IMG/VR virus record: IMGVR_UViG_3300030116_003717
Span: 22,178 to 45,709 of that record
Direction: 5' to 3' (one strand)
DNA from: a virus
Length of the DNA: 23,532 bases
Position 1 is the first letter of the stretch. Every line of letters begins with the position of its first letter. Under the pieces are notes generated by a model that saw only the letters and a program-made list of their open reading frames with translations, did no database searches and was not told the DNA's origin. Made by a program: the position numbers and the translations under genes. Below, piece by piece: positions 15,515 to 21,957 of the stretch.

Positions 15515-15694
15515 TTATGCTACATCATACCAAAGGACAGTAAGTCGCCTACCGTCAATTGATGCACTAATGATTACGTCATTATTAGCAATAGCGGCTC
15601 TTAGTGCGGTCTGTATTTCATCCGCACTTCCTTCCATTGAAAATACTTTTAGTTTTTCTTTATTTGCTATTGCCGTTCCACCGTTGTAAGCCAT
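15515..15694 (-). CDS. Small hypothetical protein, 59 aa, tail gene region
   Basis: ATG at 15694 opens 59 codons ending with TAA at 15515-15517. GGGAGTGA just upstream is a good ribosome-binding site, and the start is only four bases beyond the previous stop. The sequence shows a helix (SADEIQTALRAAIAN) between two beta strands (KLKVFSM and DVIISASIDGRRLTVLWYDV), a compact alpha/beta mini-domain. Function unknown. The gene sits between the Lys/Ala-rich protein and the chaperones in the tail operon, so a role in tail assembly is the simplest guess. Confidence 0.65.
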   Translation of the reverse strand: MAYNGGTAIANKEKLKVFSMEGSADEIQTALRAAIANNDVIISASIDGRRLTVLWYDVA

Positions 15695-15698
15695 TTAA

Positions 15699-15926
15699 TC
15701 ACTCCCCCTTCTTAGCAGCCTTTTTCTTAGGGGCCGCCTTTTTCTTAGGTGCGGCTTTCTTTGGCTTTTCTAATTCTTTGAAAGCATCTGCATATTGTGG
15801 CATCTCACCGTGTGGAAGGTCTTGAACTGCTCTAATGGCCTCATCTCTATCCATAGCCAATAATTCTTCCATCATGGCATCGGGAATTAATCTTCCTAAT
15901 CTGTAAAGAAAGTTTGCTTCGACCAT
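15699..15926 (-). CDS. Small protein with Lys/Ala/Pro repeat tail, 75 aa
   Basis: Residues 1-50 are mostly helical (NFLYRLGRLIPDAMMEELL, then DEAIRAVQDL). Residues 54-75 are a low-complexity basic tail of repeated KKAAPK units ending in KKGE. Such histone-H1-like tails bind nucleic acids or acidic surfaces. The ATG at 15926 follows AGGTGA with a five-base spacer and lies eight bases after the tail tube stop, so it is translated from the same transcript. In phages a short gene between tail tube and G/GT is sometimes an additional chaperone or tail-tube-associated protein, but I do not recognise this one. The repeat at DNA level (repeated CCTTTTTCTTAGG on the plus strand) could vary in length between strains. 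Confidence 0.75.
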   Translation of the reverse strand: MVEANFLYRLGRLIPDAMMEELLAMDRDEAIRAVQDLPHGEMPQYADAFKELEKPKKAAPKKKAAPKKKAAKKGE

Positions 15927-15934
15927 CTAATCAC

Positions 15935-17632
15935 CTAGTAGTCGGAAGTCTGCAACTGTGCGCCCTTCATCTTAACTTCAATGGCTTTGTCTGCTCCGTC
16001 TGCTCTTGAATCATAGAAGGCTTGGAATCCTACAGACATTCGGGCAGGGTCACGACCGCTAACCGAGGCAGTAGGGGCTTCAAATCGCACGTTAAAGAGG
16101 TTAATCTCCAAGTAGTCAGAATCATCCCTGTCAGCATCTTGGAACTTAAACTTTAGAGCAGGCTTACCCTTACCGCTATGAATCTTGTGAACCGCAGTTG
16201 CGGTAGCCAATTCTTCGTAGGTAGGCTCGCCTACAGATGTAGCATCATTGTTGTAAAGAATTTCGTTAAACTCCATTGTTCCTGTAATCTCTCTAGTCCT
16301 TGAGGGTGGGATTCTCGTAATACTGTTAGAACCTACTGCGTAAGCCGAATCAAGGTCACGGTTGATGTTAATCTCAAGACTGACCGATTGAATCTTGGTA
16401 GTGGTAGCCTCTTGGCCGTCAACATACAACTCAGCGCCGGAGAAGTGAAGTGCATCCACATCATTACCGGAATAAGAAACATTCTCTTGAATTGCGCTTG
16501 GTGCTTGTTCTGCTTGTCCGAGGAAGTCCACGGAAGCCATCACATACTCGTTTAGGTTTGCGCTAAGAGAAAGCCTTGTAGTCACCATACCCGTAAATGT
16601 GTGTTCCTTAGACTCCCTACCAATTCTAACTGTGTAGGATGGGTAAAACTCAGTAGTTAGTGTTGGCTCAAGGAAAATGTGTTGTGTATCCACACCAAGA
16701 GCAGCAAAAGCACCCGTTGGGGCAGAATATCCCGCATTCTCAAGAGCGGCTGCTCCGGTAAAATCACCGTCTGCGGTATTAGTAGGCTCTACCAAATCAA
16801 GGTTTGAAGACAGTCCTGTATGGAATGGGTTAGTAATAAATCCATAGAATCGACCCGGCTCAATACCGTGTAGTTTTGTCCCATTGAAATATTGAATAAC
16901 GGCTATACTTGCCGTGACTGCGGCATTAGGTGTGACTCTAGTGGTAAAGGTTCCATCTGAGTAAGCCTTAGCGCCGGTCAAGTGATTGTTAGCGTGGTCT
17001 ACACCCGAATAACTGAAATAAAATCCGGCAGCAGTTGTTCCATCAGTAGGCGCACCTACAATACCGTAGCCCAAGTTAGATGCGCTAACAGGCAAACCGT
17101 TAACAGTTTCCCAAGCAGAACCGTTTGAGATTGATGCCAATTCAAGGTTGCCGCCGGTATTGCCTGCGGCCAATGGTGTGCCGTAATCGTGGTTAGAGCC
17201 GGGAACGGCCCCCATTATACCATTCTTAATTTCGTAATATCCTATTTCAAGGTTGCTATCAGAAACATCCTTTATCAAACCGCTTGATATGGTGGAAGAT
17301 GCTCCCCATCCATATCCCCTGTTTGTAAAAGTAATTTTATCGTAAAATAACTTGTGAATCCTCTTTGGGAAAAACGATGCTATAATGTTTCCCATAAAGT
17401 TGTCAGGTTGAACGGCAAAGTTAATTGAACCCTCGGTGTATCGAGTGTTCGTGACGGCCTTTGAAGCCACCTGCCTTGCCATATCCGACCTTACTAACAA
17501 ATCGAAAGTTGCTTTAAACGATTCGTCATCAACTTCTCCAAATACCTGTGTTCCTGATGCTTCTTCTCCATAGGTGTTCTGTCCTTCTTTGTCGATGGAA
17601 ACATACCTATTTAACCATTCTGCGCCTGCCAT
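15935..17632 (-). CDS. Major tail tube protein with inserted domain, 565 aa
   Basis: Likely polymerises into the tail tube. The C-terminal part (about 330-565) has typical tail-tube features: a strand/hairpin series with YPSYTVRIGRES, TTRLSLSANLNEYVMASVDF, a ruler-like pair TTKIQSVSLEINI and NRDLDSAYAVGSNSITRI, TREITGTMEFNEI, and a closing strand region LEINLFNVRFEAP. The N-terminal 115 residues (DDESFKATFDLLVR onward) also look like tube strands. Residues about 130-320 are Gly/Asn/Ser/Thr-rich and probably form an extra outward-facing domain, because tail tube proteins usually have only about 150-250 residues (lambda gpV is 246). The ATG at 17632 is preceded by GAGGT with a six-base spacer and by its own TATA-like box, fitting a highly expressed protein. 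No sheath gene accompanies it. Confidence 0.85.
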   Translation of the reverse strand: MAGAEWLNRYVSIDKEGQNTYGEEASGTQVFGEVDDESFKATFDLLVRSDMARQVASKAVTNTRYTEGSINFAVQPDNFMGNIIASFFPKRIHKLFYDKITFTNRGYGWGASSTISSGLIKDVSDSNLEIGYYEIKNGIMGAVPGSNHDYGTPLAAGNTGGNLELASISNGSAWETVNGLPVSASNLGYGIVGAPTDGTTAAGFYFSYSGVDHANNHLTGAKAYSDGTFTTRVTPNAAVTASIAVIQYFNGTKLHGIEPGRFYGFITNPFHTGLSSNLDLVEPTNTADGDFTGAAALENAGYSAPTGAFAALGVDTQHIFLEPTLTTEFYPSYTVRIGRESKEHTFTGMVTTRLSLSANLNEYVMASVDFLGQAEQAPSAIQENVSYSGNDVDALHFSGAELYVDGQEATTTKIQSVSLEININRDLDSAYAVGSNSITRIPPSRTREITGTMEFNEILYNNDATSVGEPTYEELATATAVHKIHSGKGKPALKFKFQDADRDDSDYLEINLFNVRFEAPTASVSGRDPARMSVGFQAFYDSRADGADKAIEVKMKGAQLQTSDY

Positions 17633-17670
17633 GATGATACCTCTATGCTATGGCTAACCCGACAATGACG

Positions 17671-17677
17671 TATAAAT
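17671..17677 (-). promoter_or_regulatory. Possible TATA box for the tail tube gene
   Basis: On the minus strand ATTTATA lies directly after the stop codon of the preceding gene, in a 46-base gap that is unusual for this tightly packed operon. Using the 28-base spacing seen at the other promoters, transcription would start near 17648, leaving a leader of about 16 bases that contains the GAGGT ribosome site of the tail tube gene. It would add extra mRNA for the most abundant tail protein. The evidence is position and sequence only. Confidence 0.45.
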
Positions 17678-17678
17678 A

Positions 17679-18740
17679 TTACCGCCTTGTCATCTTTATT
17701 CTGCGTCTGTATGTTATGTTTAATTGATGCACGCAGACGGTTTCATCGTCATCCAATTTGCTATCAAGAATCATATTATAACTTTCTATATTGTCTGTAG
17801 TAGCCGCCAAACCGGTCGTTGTGTATAATTCGTCAAACGCTTCTCCCATTATATTTAAGCCTAATCTAAATGCCTCTTCGTAATTTGTTCCCTTTGTAGT
17901 GACATAGATTGCTATTTCATACAGTTGCTCTATAGATGAGCCGCCTAGTGTATCAAACTGCGGTGAAGATACATTTTGAAATAACACATGAATAGAAGGA
18001 GTCATTAATCTGTTAATCATCTGAGAAGATAAATCATACCCATAGATAATAGATGAATCCTTAACGTATTTCTTAATGTATGGCCTAGAGCAAGCCTTCA
18101 AAGTATCGACAACGGAAATACCCATTCTTGCTAATGTGTCCTGTGCAAAATCTGAAAGCATTAACTCTTCGGGGTTGAATGCACCAAACTTACTATAGTA
18201 TATAGCAAACCAATTTACCGAACCGCTTGTGTTTCCTATAGAGCATTCACCCGCGCTCGTATTAGAGCCGACAACCGAATAAAAACCATCGTTGCCATCG
18301 GTATCTCTAAGAATCTCATGTATGTATAATTTAGCGTTGCCCGCAGAATCCATAGTTAGTCTTAGCATTAAAGGAACTGCATTGTCTTCTGCCATAGCCA
18401 AATCCAAATCTGATACTGTGACGGTGGTTGCACCTACTAAATCCAATTCAGTATTATTACCCTTAGATTTAACCTGCACTCTTTTAACCCCGTTGTCTAG
18501 TGTCATTAAGACTGCATCTGCATCAGGAGCAGTATTGTAAGAAATCATACTTACTAGTGTCATAGAAGTAGCAAACTCAATATTATAAGTAGCGGCAGTA
18601 TTTACCCACGCGCCATTTGATGCTGAACCACCACTACCTGTTTTATTCCATGAGTCATTCGTATTTGTGGTGTCAGGGGAAGTAGGCTGCTCGCCTCTTA
18701 CTCTTGAGTTCCAATATTGTGTTTTGTCTGCTACTGCCAT
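17679..18740 (-). CDS. Tail terminator-like protein with N-terminal lectin-like domain, 353 aa
   Basis: Residues about 200-353 look like a phage tail terminator/completion protein (gpU-like): a helix MLSDFAQDTLARMG, strands TPSIHVLFQNVSS and IEQLYEIAIYVTTKG, then the helix NYEEAFRLGLNIMGEAFDEL and final strands CVHQLNITYRRR. The gene lies just before the tail tube, the usual terminator position. Residues about 10-195 are different: a beta-rich segment with LVSMISYNTAP, VPLMLRLTMDSAGNAKLYIHE and VNWFAIYYSKFG, typical of a LamG/concanavalin-like sandwich. Terminators are normally 130-180 residues, so an extra N-terminal domain has been added. Its ATG overlaps the previous stop (TAATG); GGGGGA lies upstream. 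The assignment rests on gene order and weak fold cues. Confidence 0.7.
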   Translation of the reverse strand: MAVADKTQYWNSRVRGEQPTSPDTTNTNDSWNKTGSGGSASNGAWVNTAATYNIEFATSMTLVSMISYNTAPDADAVLMTLDNGVKRVQVKSKGNNTELDLVGATTVTVSDLDLAMAEDNAVPLMLRLTMDSAGNAKLYIHEILRDTDGNDGFYSVVGSNTSAGECSIGNTSGSVNWFAIYYSKFGAFNPEELMLSDFAQDTLARMGISVVDTLKACSRPYIKKYVKDSSIIYGYDLSSQMINRLMTPSIHVLFQNVSSPQFDTLGGSSIEQLYEIAIYVTTKGTNYEEAFRLGLNIMGEAFDELYTTTGLAATTDNIESYNMILDSKLDDDETVCVHQLNITYRRRIKMTRR

Positions 18741-19540
18741 TAAAATTCCCCCAACGTAGTTTGTCCCGACTCCGGTATTTTTATATTTTCTATTTTTCTT
18801 TTTAACATTTCGGCGGTCCCATTAAGATTTGCTCTAAAATTTCTTTCATAGTTTTTAATAGTATTAAGCCCTCTCCAACCTTTTCGCATAACCTTTGGTG
18901 CATCTTTTTCAGTTCTTTTTAGGTTTTTACCATAACCTTTTATAGCATAAAAAGCCGCACCTTTATACTGTGCTATGCTTCTTTCTTTCCACTTAGCATT
19001 TAATTCTCCGGGTCTAACAAAACCCGTATCTTTTGCATTAGATATAATACCTGTCACTTCAAATGGACCTGCATGATTTTCATAAATAGCAGTTAAAGAT
19101 GGGTCTGATTTTTTCATATTTGTGGCTCTAATACCCGTAGGGTCGCCTCTTATTGATGATTTTCTATTAATAGTATTTAGACCCTCATCGTGGTCGTAAG
19201 ACCCTGCACCCAATTGATACCTATCTTTTGTTGCGTGCTTAAAATGATAACCTAAAGAATTACCAATCATCGTAGGAGCAGCACTTTTACTACTACCAAA
19301 AATAAAACTTTTCTTAGCACTTTCTCTTACAGATTGATTAGCAACAGATTGTCCTGTTTGATGGGCTGCCGCCTCTAATTGTTGTTTGATATGTTCTCTT
19401 GCGGTTCTATTGACTTCATCTCTTATGGCCTCTATTTTTTGATTTACTTCTCCCTTATCAAATTTAATAGTAGTGCTAAGAGGACCATCACTAATGATAT
19501 TTACCTCGCCTGCCCCACTATGCACAATTCTTGTTTTCAT
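18740..19540 (-). CDS. HK97 gp10-like neck / tail completion protein, 266 aa
   Basis: Probably joins head and tail. It begins with beta strands (TRIVHSGAGEVNIISDGPLS) and a long amphipathic helix (NQKIEAIRDEVNRTAREHIKQQ), then a basic region with small strands, and a C-terminal helix-rich part (NYERNFRANLNGTAEMLK). HK97 gp10-like proteins share the pattern of a long helix HxxxAxxxI followed by beta strands, and sit between the head-tail adaptor and the tail terminator, as here. It is longer than the usual 120-150 residues. The protein is strongly basic. The ATG at 19540 has AGGTGA five bases upstream, overlapping the previous stop region. Named from position more than from sequence, so the exact role is uncertain. 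Confidence 0.6.
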   Translation of the reverse strand: MKTRIVHSGAGEVNIISDGPLSTTIKFDKGEVNQKIEAIRDEVNRTAREHIKQQLEAAAHQTGQSVANQSVRESAKKSFIFGSSKSAAPTMIGNSLGYHFKHATKDRYQLGAGSYDHDEGLNTINRKSSIRGDPTGIRATNMKKSDPSLTAIYENHAGPFEVTGIISNAKDTGFVRPGELNAKWKERSIAQYKGAAFYAIKGYGKNLKRTEKDAPKVMRKGWRGLNTIKNYERNFRANLNGTAEMLKRKIENIKIPESGQTTLGEF

Positions 19541-19549
19541 GCTTTCACC

Positions 19550-20764
19550 TTAATATACAGAACCAAGATGTGCAAGCCTTCGTAAATTCATAGTGCCTCT
19601 TTCTCTCAATACTCCGCCTCTCAAACTCTCGCCGCCTGTAAAGAACGTGCCTTCATCTTCCATGTAGTAGGCCGCAGCAAGGTCAGCACATATCTCTCGG
19701 AGAACGTGTGCCATTTCTGAATCTTGTATATTGACTCCGCTTGCGTGGTCTGCGGATATGTTTGTCACGCCTGTCAAACGATTAAAGGTAAAAGTAGGAG
19801 TAATAGAGGCTGAACCATTACCTGAATGTGAAATAACAATAGCCGTTGGTGCTACTGTGTATTCACCACCATTAGTTATATTTGTGCTAGAAATAACACC
19901 GTTATTATTTAGGACTGCGGCTACTGTTGCGTTGCCAAAAGAAGAAGAAGAAGTCACGGTAGGAGTCGAAGCATACTTAGTAGTATCGCTAACTGAAATA
20001 GATTGTATTTGTCCTGTGCTTGCCAATACCGCAGTTAGCGTGTTATCACCAAAGTCTGTGCTATTGCTTGCCGCTACTGTGGGTGCAGAAGCAAAATAAG
20101 CGGTGCTTGTGACTTGAATGTTAGATATTACACCGTCAGCAACCGTAAATGTCCCGCCTGTTCCACCGTTTAAGGTAAAAGTGCCGGGGCCGTGAAGACC
20201 GCCGCTTTGGTCCCTTGCGTTTTGGTTAGAGCCACCTAAAGAAATAGAAGCCACCTGAAAATGAACGGGATAAGCACCCTTGCTTACACCATTAACCAAA
20301 AGGTTCCCTGCTTGGGCGGTAGTGTTGGTTCCACCTACTGTGTAAGAAGCAGTCGTAGCACTTATTCCATACGTGCCTGTAAAGCCGCTTCCTGTGCCGC
20401 CTGTGGCCGTCAAAGACCCTGCTTGGTAGGTATCCCCCCCTGCCGCAATAGACAGGCTAGAAACGGCTCCATCCTTGCCTGTCCAAGCAAAAGAATCACC
20501 ATCAATATTACCATTACCTGATGTCGCAAAATCATTTGCGTTGACTACACCGATAGTAGTGTCTTCGACATTGACTGCTCCACTTGTAGTGGATTCGCCT
20601 TGTTCCCTACTAGGGACATTGCGCCCGTAATCACGGAACTCTTGGTCTATATCAATACTAGCCCTGCGAATAGCAGAAGATAACTTAGATGAAGCGGCCG
20701 TGCGTTGTGCGCTATTTAAACTCAATCTTTGACCTGCATCACTTGAAGAACAATAGAACGCCAT
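19550..20764 (-). CDS. Head-tail adaptor-like protein with large beta-repeat insertion, 404 aa
   Basis: The two ends look like one small helical head-tail adaptor (HK97 gp6-like): residues 1-55 (LNSAQRTAASSKLSSAIRRA, then IDIDQEFRDYG) and 346-404 (EMAHVLREICADLAAAYYME). Between them lie about 290 Gly/Ser/Thr-rich residues with at least four degenerate repeats of the form I-x-S-I-x(5-8)-Y-x(3-4)-P-T-V-x(5-8)-G-x(1-2)-A/T, at about 101-134, 211-241 (YFASAPTVAA), 252-284 (KYASTPTVTS) and 288-323 (EYTVAPTAIV). Such repeats occur in phage fibres and surface proteins. The inserted block probably protrudes from the neck as whiskers or a collar. ATG 20764 follows GGTGA. The gene comes before the gp10-like gene, as expected for an adaptor. 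Confidence 0.65.
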   Translation of the reverse strand: MAFYCSSSDAGQRLSLNSAQRTAASSKLSSAIRRASIDIDQEFRDYGRNVPSREQGESTTSGAVNVEDTTIGVVNANDFATSGNGNIDGDSFAWTGKDGAVSSLSIAAGGDTYQAGSLTATGGTGSGFTGTYGISATTASYTVGGTNTTAQAGNLLVNGVSKGAYPVHFQVASISLGGSNQNARDQSGGLHGPGTFTLNGGTGGTFTVADGVISNIQVTSTAYFASAPTVAASNSTDFGDNTLTAVLASTGQIQSISVSDTTKYASTPTVTSSSSFGNATVAAVLNNNGVISSTNITNGGEYTVAPTAIVISHSGNGSASITPTFTFNRLTGVTNISADHASGVNIQDSEMAHVLREICADLAAAYYMEDEGTFFTGGESLRGGVLRERGTMNLRRLAHLGSVY

Positions 20765-20918
20765 TTATTATCACCATAACCATTATTGCGTAAAGCATAC
20801 GCTTCTGTGATTGCTTGTAGGACGCAAGTGATTCTTCAAGGTTTTTAATATCAAACTCTAACCTTGATACCTTAGCCTCAACCCATTTAAACCAAGCAGA
20901 AGCCATGCGCCCACTCAT
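20739..20918 (-). CDS. Small coiled-coil protein with C-terminal membrane helix, 59 aa
   Basis: ATG at 20918 overlaps the preceding stop (ATGA) and the frame runs 59 codons to TGA at 20739-20741, overlapping the adaptor gene by 26 bases. Residues about 10-39 form an amphipathic helix (FKWVEAKVSRLEFDIKNLEE) and residues 41-58 a single transmembrane helix (MLYAIMVMVIINGVLLFF) ending in one lysine. This layout, coiled coil then a terminal membrane span in about 60-90 residues, is that of XhlA-type proteins that assist holins in some Bacillus phages. Homology cannot be claimed, but a role in host lysis or in membrane attachment is a reasonable inference. It is translationally coupled to the SAP/membrane protein before it. 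Confidence 0.65.
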   Translation of the reverse strand: MSGRMASAWFKWVEAKVSRLEFDIKNLEESLASYKQSQKRMLYAIMVMVIINGVLLFFK

Positions 20919-21277
20919 TGGGAGTCCTCAAGGCGGGCAATTAGGTCGGCTTTCTTGCCACCTACAGGTAGTCCCTTCTCCTTGAGCATAGCCTTTAATT
21001 CAGCCACATTATACTTGTCGTAAGCCTTTTCAAGAACTTCTAAATGTTCTTCTGCTTCTTCTAGTTTATCTTCTGCTTCATCAACTGCGTCAAGCAACTC
21101 ATCAAGAGTAATCTTACCATCTGCCATCATTGATTTATATTTTTGGTATCCCCATGCCGCCAAAGCAAGAAGCGCACCACCCGCTACTAGAACCATTTCA
21201 ATATCTGCTAGTAGGCCGGAAGAAGCCTCAACGCAATCTGCTACACAGTCTGCAACCGTTGTATTATTTTCGCTCAT
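20915..21277 (-). CDS. Membrane-anchored SAP-domain protein, 120 aa
   Basis: Three parts are visible. The N-terminal 26 residues are polar and acidic with two cysteines (DCVADC). Residues 27-46 form a transmembrane helix (MVLVAGGALLALAAW, then GYQKYK). Residues 55-88 are a very acidic helix (likely coiled coil), and residues 89-118 are a SAP motif (YNVAELKAMLKEKGLPVGG, then KKADLIARLE). SAP motifs bind DNA in many proteins, and the positive-inside rule (QKYK after the span) puts the SAP end in the cytoplasm. I prefer ATG 21277, five bases after AGGTGAG; GTG 21286 overlaps the previous stop as GTGA and would add three residues. Function unknown: it could tether viral DNA or assembly sites to the membrane, or act in lysis with the membrane protein encoded next. 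Confidence 0.8.
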   Translation of the reverse strand: MSENNTTVADCVADCVEASSGLLADIEMVLVAGGALLALAAWGYQKYKSMMADGKITLDELLDAVDEAEDKLEEAEEHLEVLEKAYDKYNVAELKAMLKEKGLPVGGKKADLIARLEDSQ

Positions 21278-21282
21278 TTTTC

Positions 21283-21450
21283 TCACCTATCGTATATTAT
21301 TTGTTTAACTGCCGAAGTCGGTATTACTGTAAAGTGTCTATCATCTCCGGGTCGATAAAGTTTGTAGCCATGAGGTGTTTCTTCAATGTTTACCTTTGTG
21401 TATGATTTTTCGGGCGGGGAATAAACAATTTTTCCTAGTCTTCCCACCAT
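21283..21450 (-). CDS. Small hypothetical protein, 55 aa
   Basis: ATG at 21450 opens 55 codons ending at TGA 21283-21285, just before the SAP gene and overlapping its alternative GTG start. The sequence looks like a small beta-barrel or SH3-like fold: MVGRLGKIVYSP, then KVNIEETPHGYKLYRPG, then HFTVIPTSAVKQIIY. There is no membrane segment or cysteine. Function unknown. Its codon pattern and tight spacing agree with a real gene in the operon, possibly a head-tail joining or capsid-associated factor. Confidence 0.6.
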   Translation of the reverse strand: MVGRLGKIVYSPPEKSYTKVNIEETPHGYKLYRPGDDRHFTVIPTSAVKQIIYDR

Positions 21451-21518
21451 CTAATCCACGTTCCACTATAGTTTAACGGATAATCGCTCCGATTTTCTCC
21501 AAAATCCATCGAGTCCAT
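21435..21518 (-). CDS. Possible 27-aa microprotein
   Basis: A 27-codon frame from ATG 21518 to TAG 21435-21437 fills most of the 77-base gap between two small genes. It overlaps the next gene by 16 bases. The translation is aromatic-rich at its C-terminus (GTWIRWWED). A second ATG overlapping the upstream stop (TGATG, 21528) gives only 20 codons in another frame. The composition looks protein-like, but at this length chance cannot be excluded. Confidence 0.35.
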   Translation of the reverse strand: MDSMDFGENRSDYPLNYSGTWIRWWED

Positions 21519-21527
21519 CCGTCCACA

Positions 21528-21746
21528 TCAGTCATCAGACTCATCCTCGGCCTCGTCTTCACTTGGCTCAAGAGTCATGTCTTCGTTGCGGCTTGCTACT
21601 TGTTGAGAAATTTCCATAATGTCTTGCTTCAATGCTCTTAGCACCATATCAATATCATTCACGGCTTTCTCCATTAGTCGCATATAAACCAGCCTGTCCG
21701 AAGCAACCTGCCTTATCATGTCTAACTCACTCATCTCTTCACTCAT
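21528..21746 (-). CDS. Acidic coiled-coil protein, 72 aa, first gene of the internal late transcript
   Basis: Residues about 5-57 form one long amphipathic helix (SELDMIRQVASDRLVYMRLM, then DIDMVLRALKQDIMEIS), followed by a strongly acidic tail (EPSEDEAEDESDD). Function unknown; small acidic coiled-coil proteins near head genes can be scaffolding or adaptor factors, but no family is recognised. The start is decided by the promoter: ATG 21746 lies 28 bases after the TTAAAT core of a TATA box, so a leaderless start there is expected. The in-frame ATG 21761 would lie upstream of the predicted transcription start. The gene is the first of the run of virion genes that continues to the hub. Confidence 0.75.
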   Translation of the reverse strand: MSEEMSELDMIRQVASDRLVYMRLMEKAVNDIDMVLRALKQDIMEISQQVASRNEDMTLEPSEDEAEDESDD

Positions 21747-21765
21747 AGACACGACTCGCATATAC

Positions 21766-21775
21766 TCTATTTAAG
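21766..21775 (-). promoter_or_regulatory. Archaeal TATA box driving the adaptor-to-hub structural genes
   Basis: On the minus strand CTTAAATAGA is found in the short gap after the zinc-ribbon gene that follows the fibre. The TTAAAT core begins 28 bases before ATG 21746. The same ten bases, at the same distance, precede the XPF-like nuclease at 3189 on the plus strand. It probably starts a leaderless transcript that runs through the neck, tail tube, tape-measure and hub genes. Confidence 0.7.
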
Positions 21776-21783
21776 GGTTATGC

Positions 21784-21957
21784 TTATTCACAAGAACATT
21801 CCTGTTCCATTACAGTATATACATCTCCATCGCCTGAGTTTTCTTCGACAATAAATAACTTACAAACAGAACATTCTGCATACACTTTAATATTAGAAAC
21901 ATTTGCCATAATATTATGTATTTCTTGTTCTGTTAAATTCTTATGCACTACCGCCAT
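21784..21957 (-). CDS. 57-aa zinc-ribbon miniprotein after the fibre gene
   Basis: ATG at 21957 overlaps the fibre stop by one base (TGATG) and the frame runs 57 codons to TAA at 21784-21786. Residues 8-20 are a helix (LTEQEIHNIMANV). Then come C29-x2-C32 (CSVC), a strand-loop segment with an acidic GDGD, and C54-x-C56 (CSCE) at the end, the layout of a zinc ribbon. It lies between the tail fibre and a promoter. Function unknown; its cysteine arrangement is like that of the 51-aa protein at 1690 (CxxC followed much later by CxC), so the two may be distant relatives. Confidence 0.65.
   Translation of the reverse strand: MAVVHKNLTEQEIHNIMANVSNIKVYAECSVCKLFIVEENSGDGDVYTVMEQECSCE

Noticed and set aside
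15935-17632. Contractile tail sheath
   Set aside because: The C-terminal half has tail-tube strand patterns and no second tube gene follows. A sheath would normally be next to a separate small tube gene.
21526-21585. 20-codon frame overlapping the stop of the acidic coiled-coil gene (TGATG)
   Set aside because: It is very short and in a different frame from the better 27-codon candidate, and nothing in it looks protein-like.
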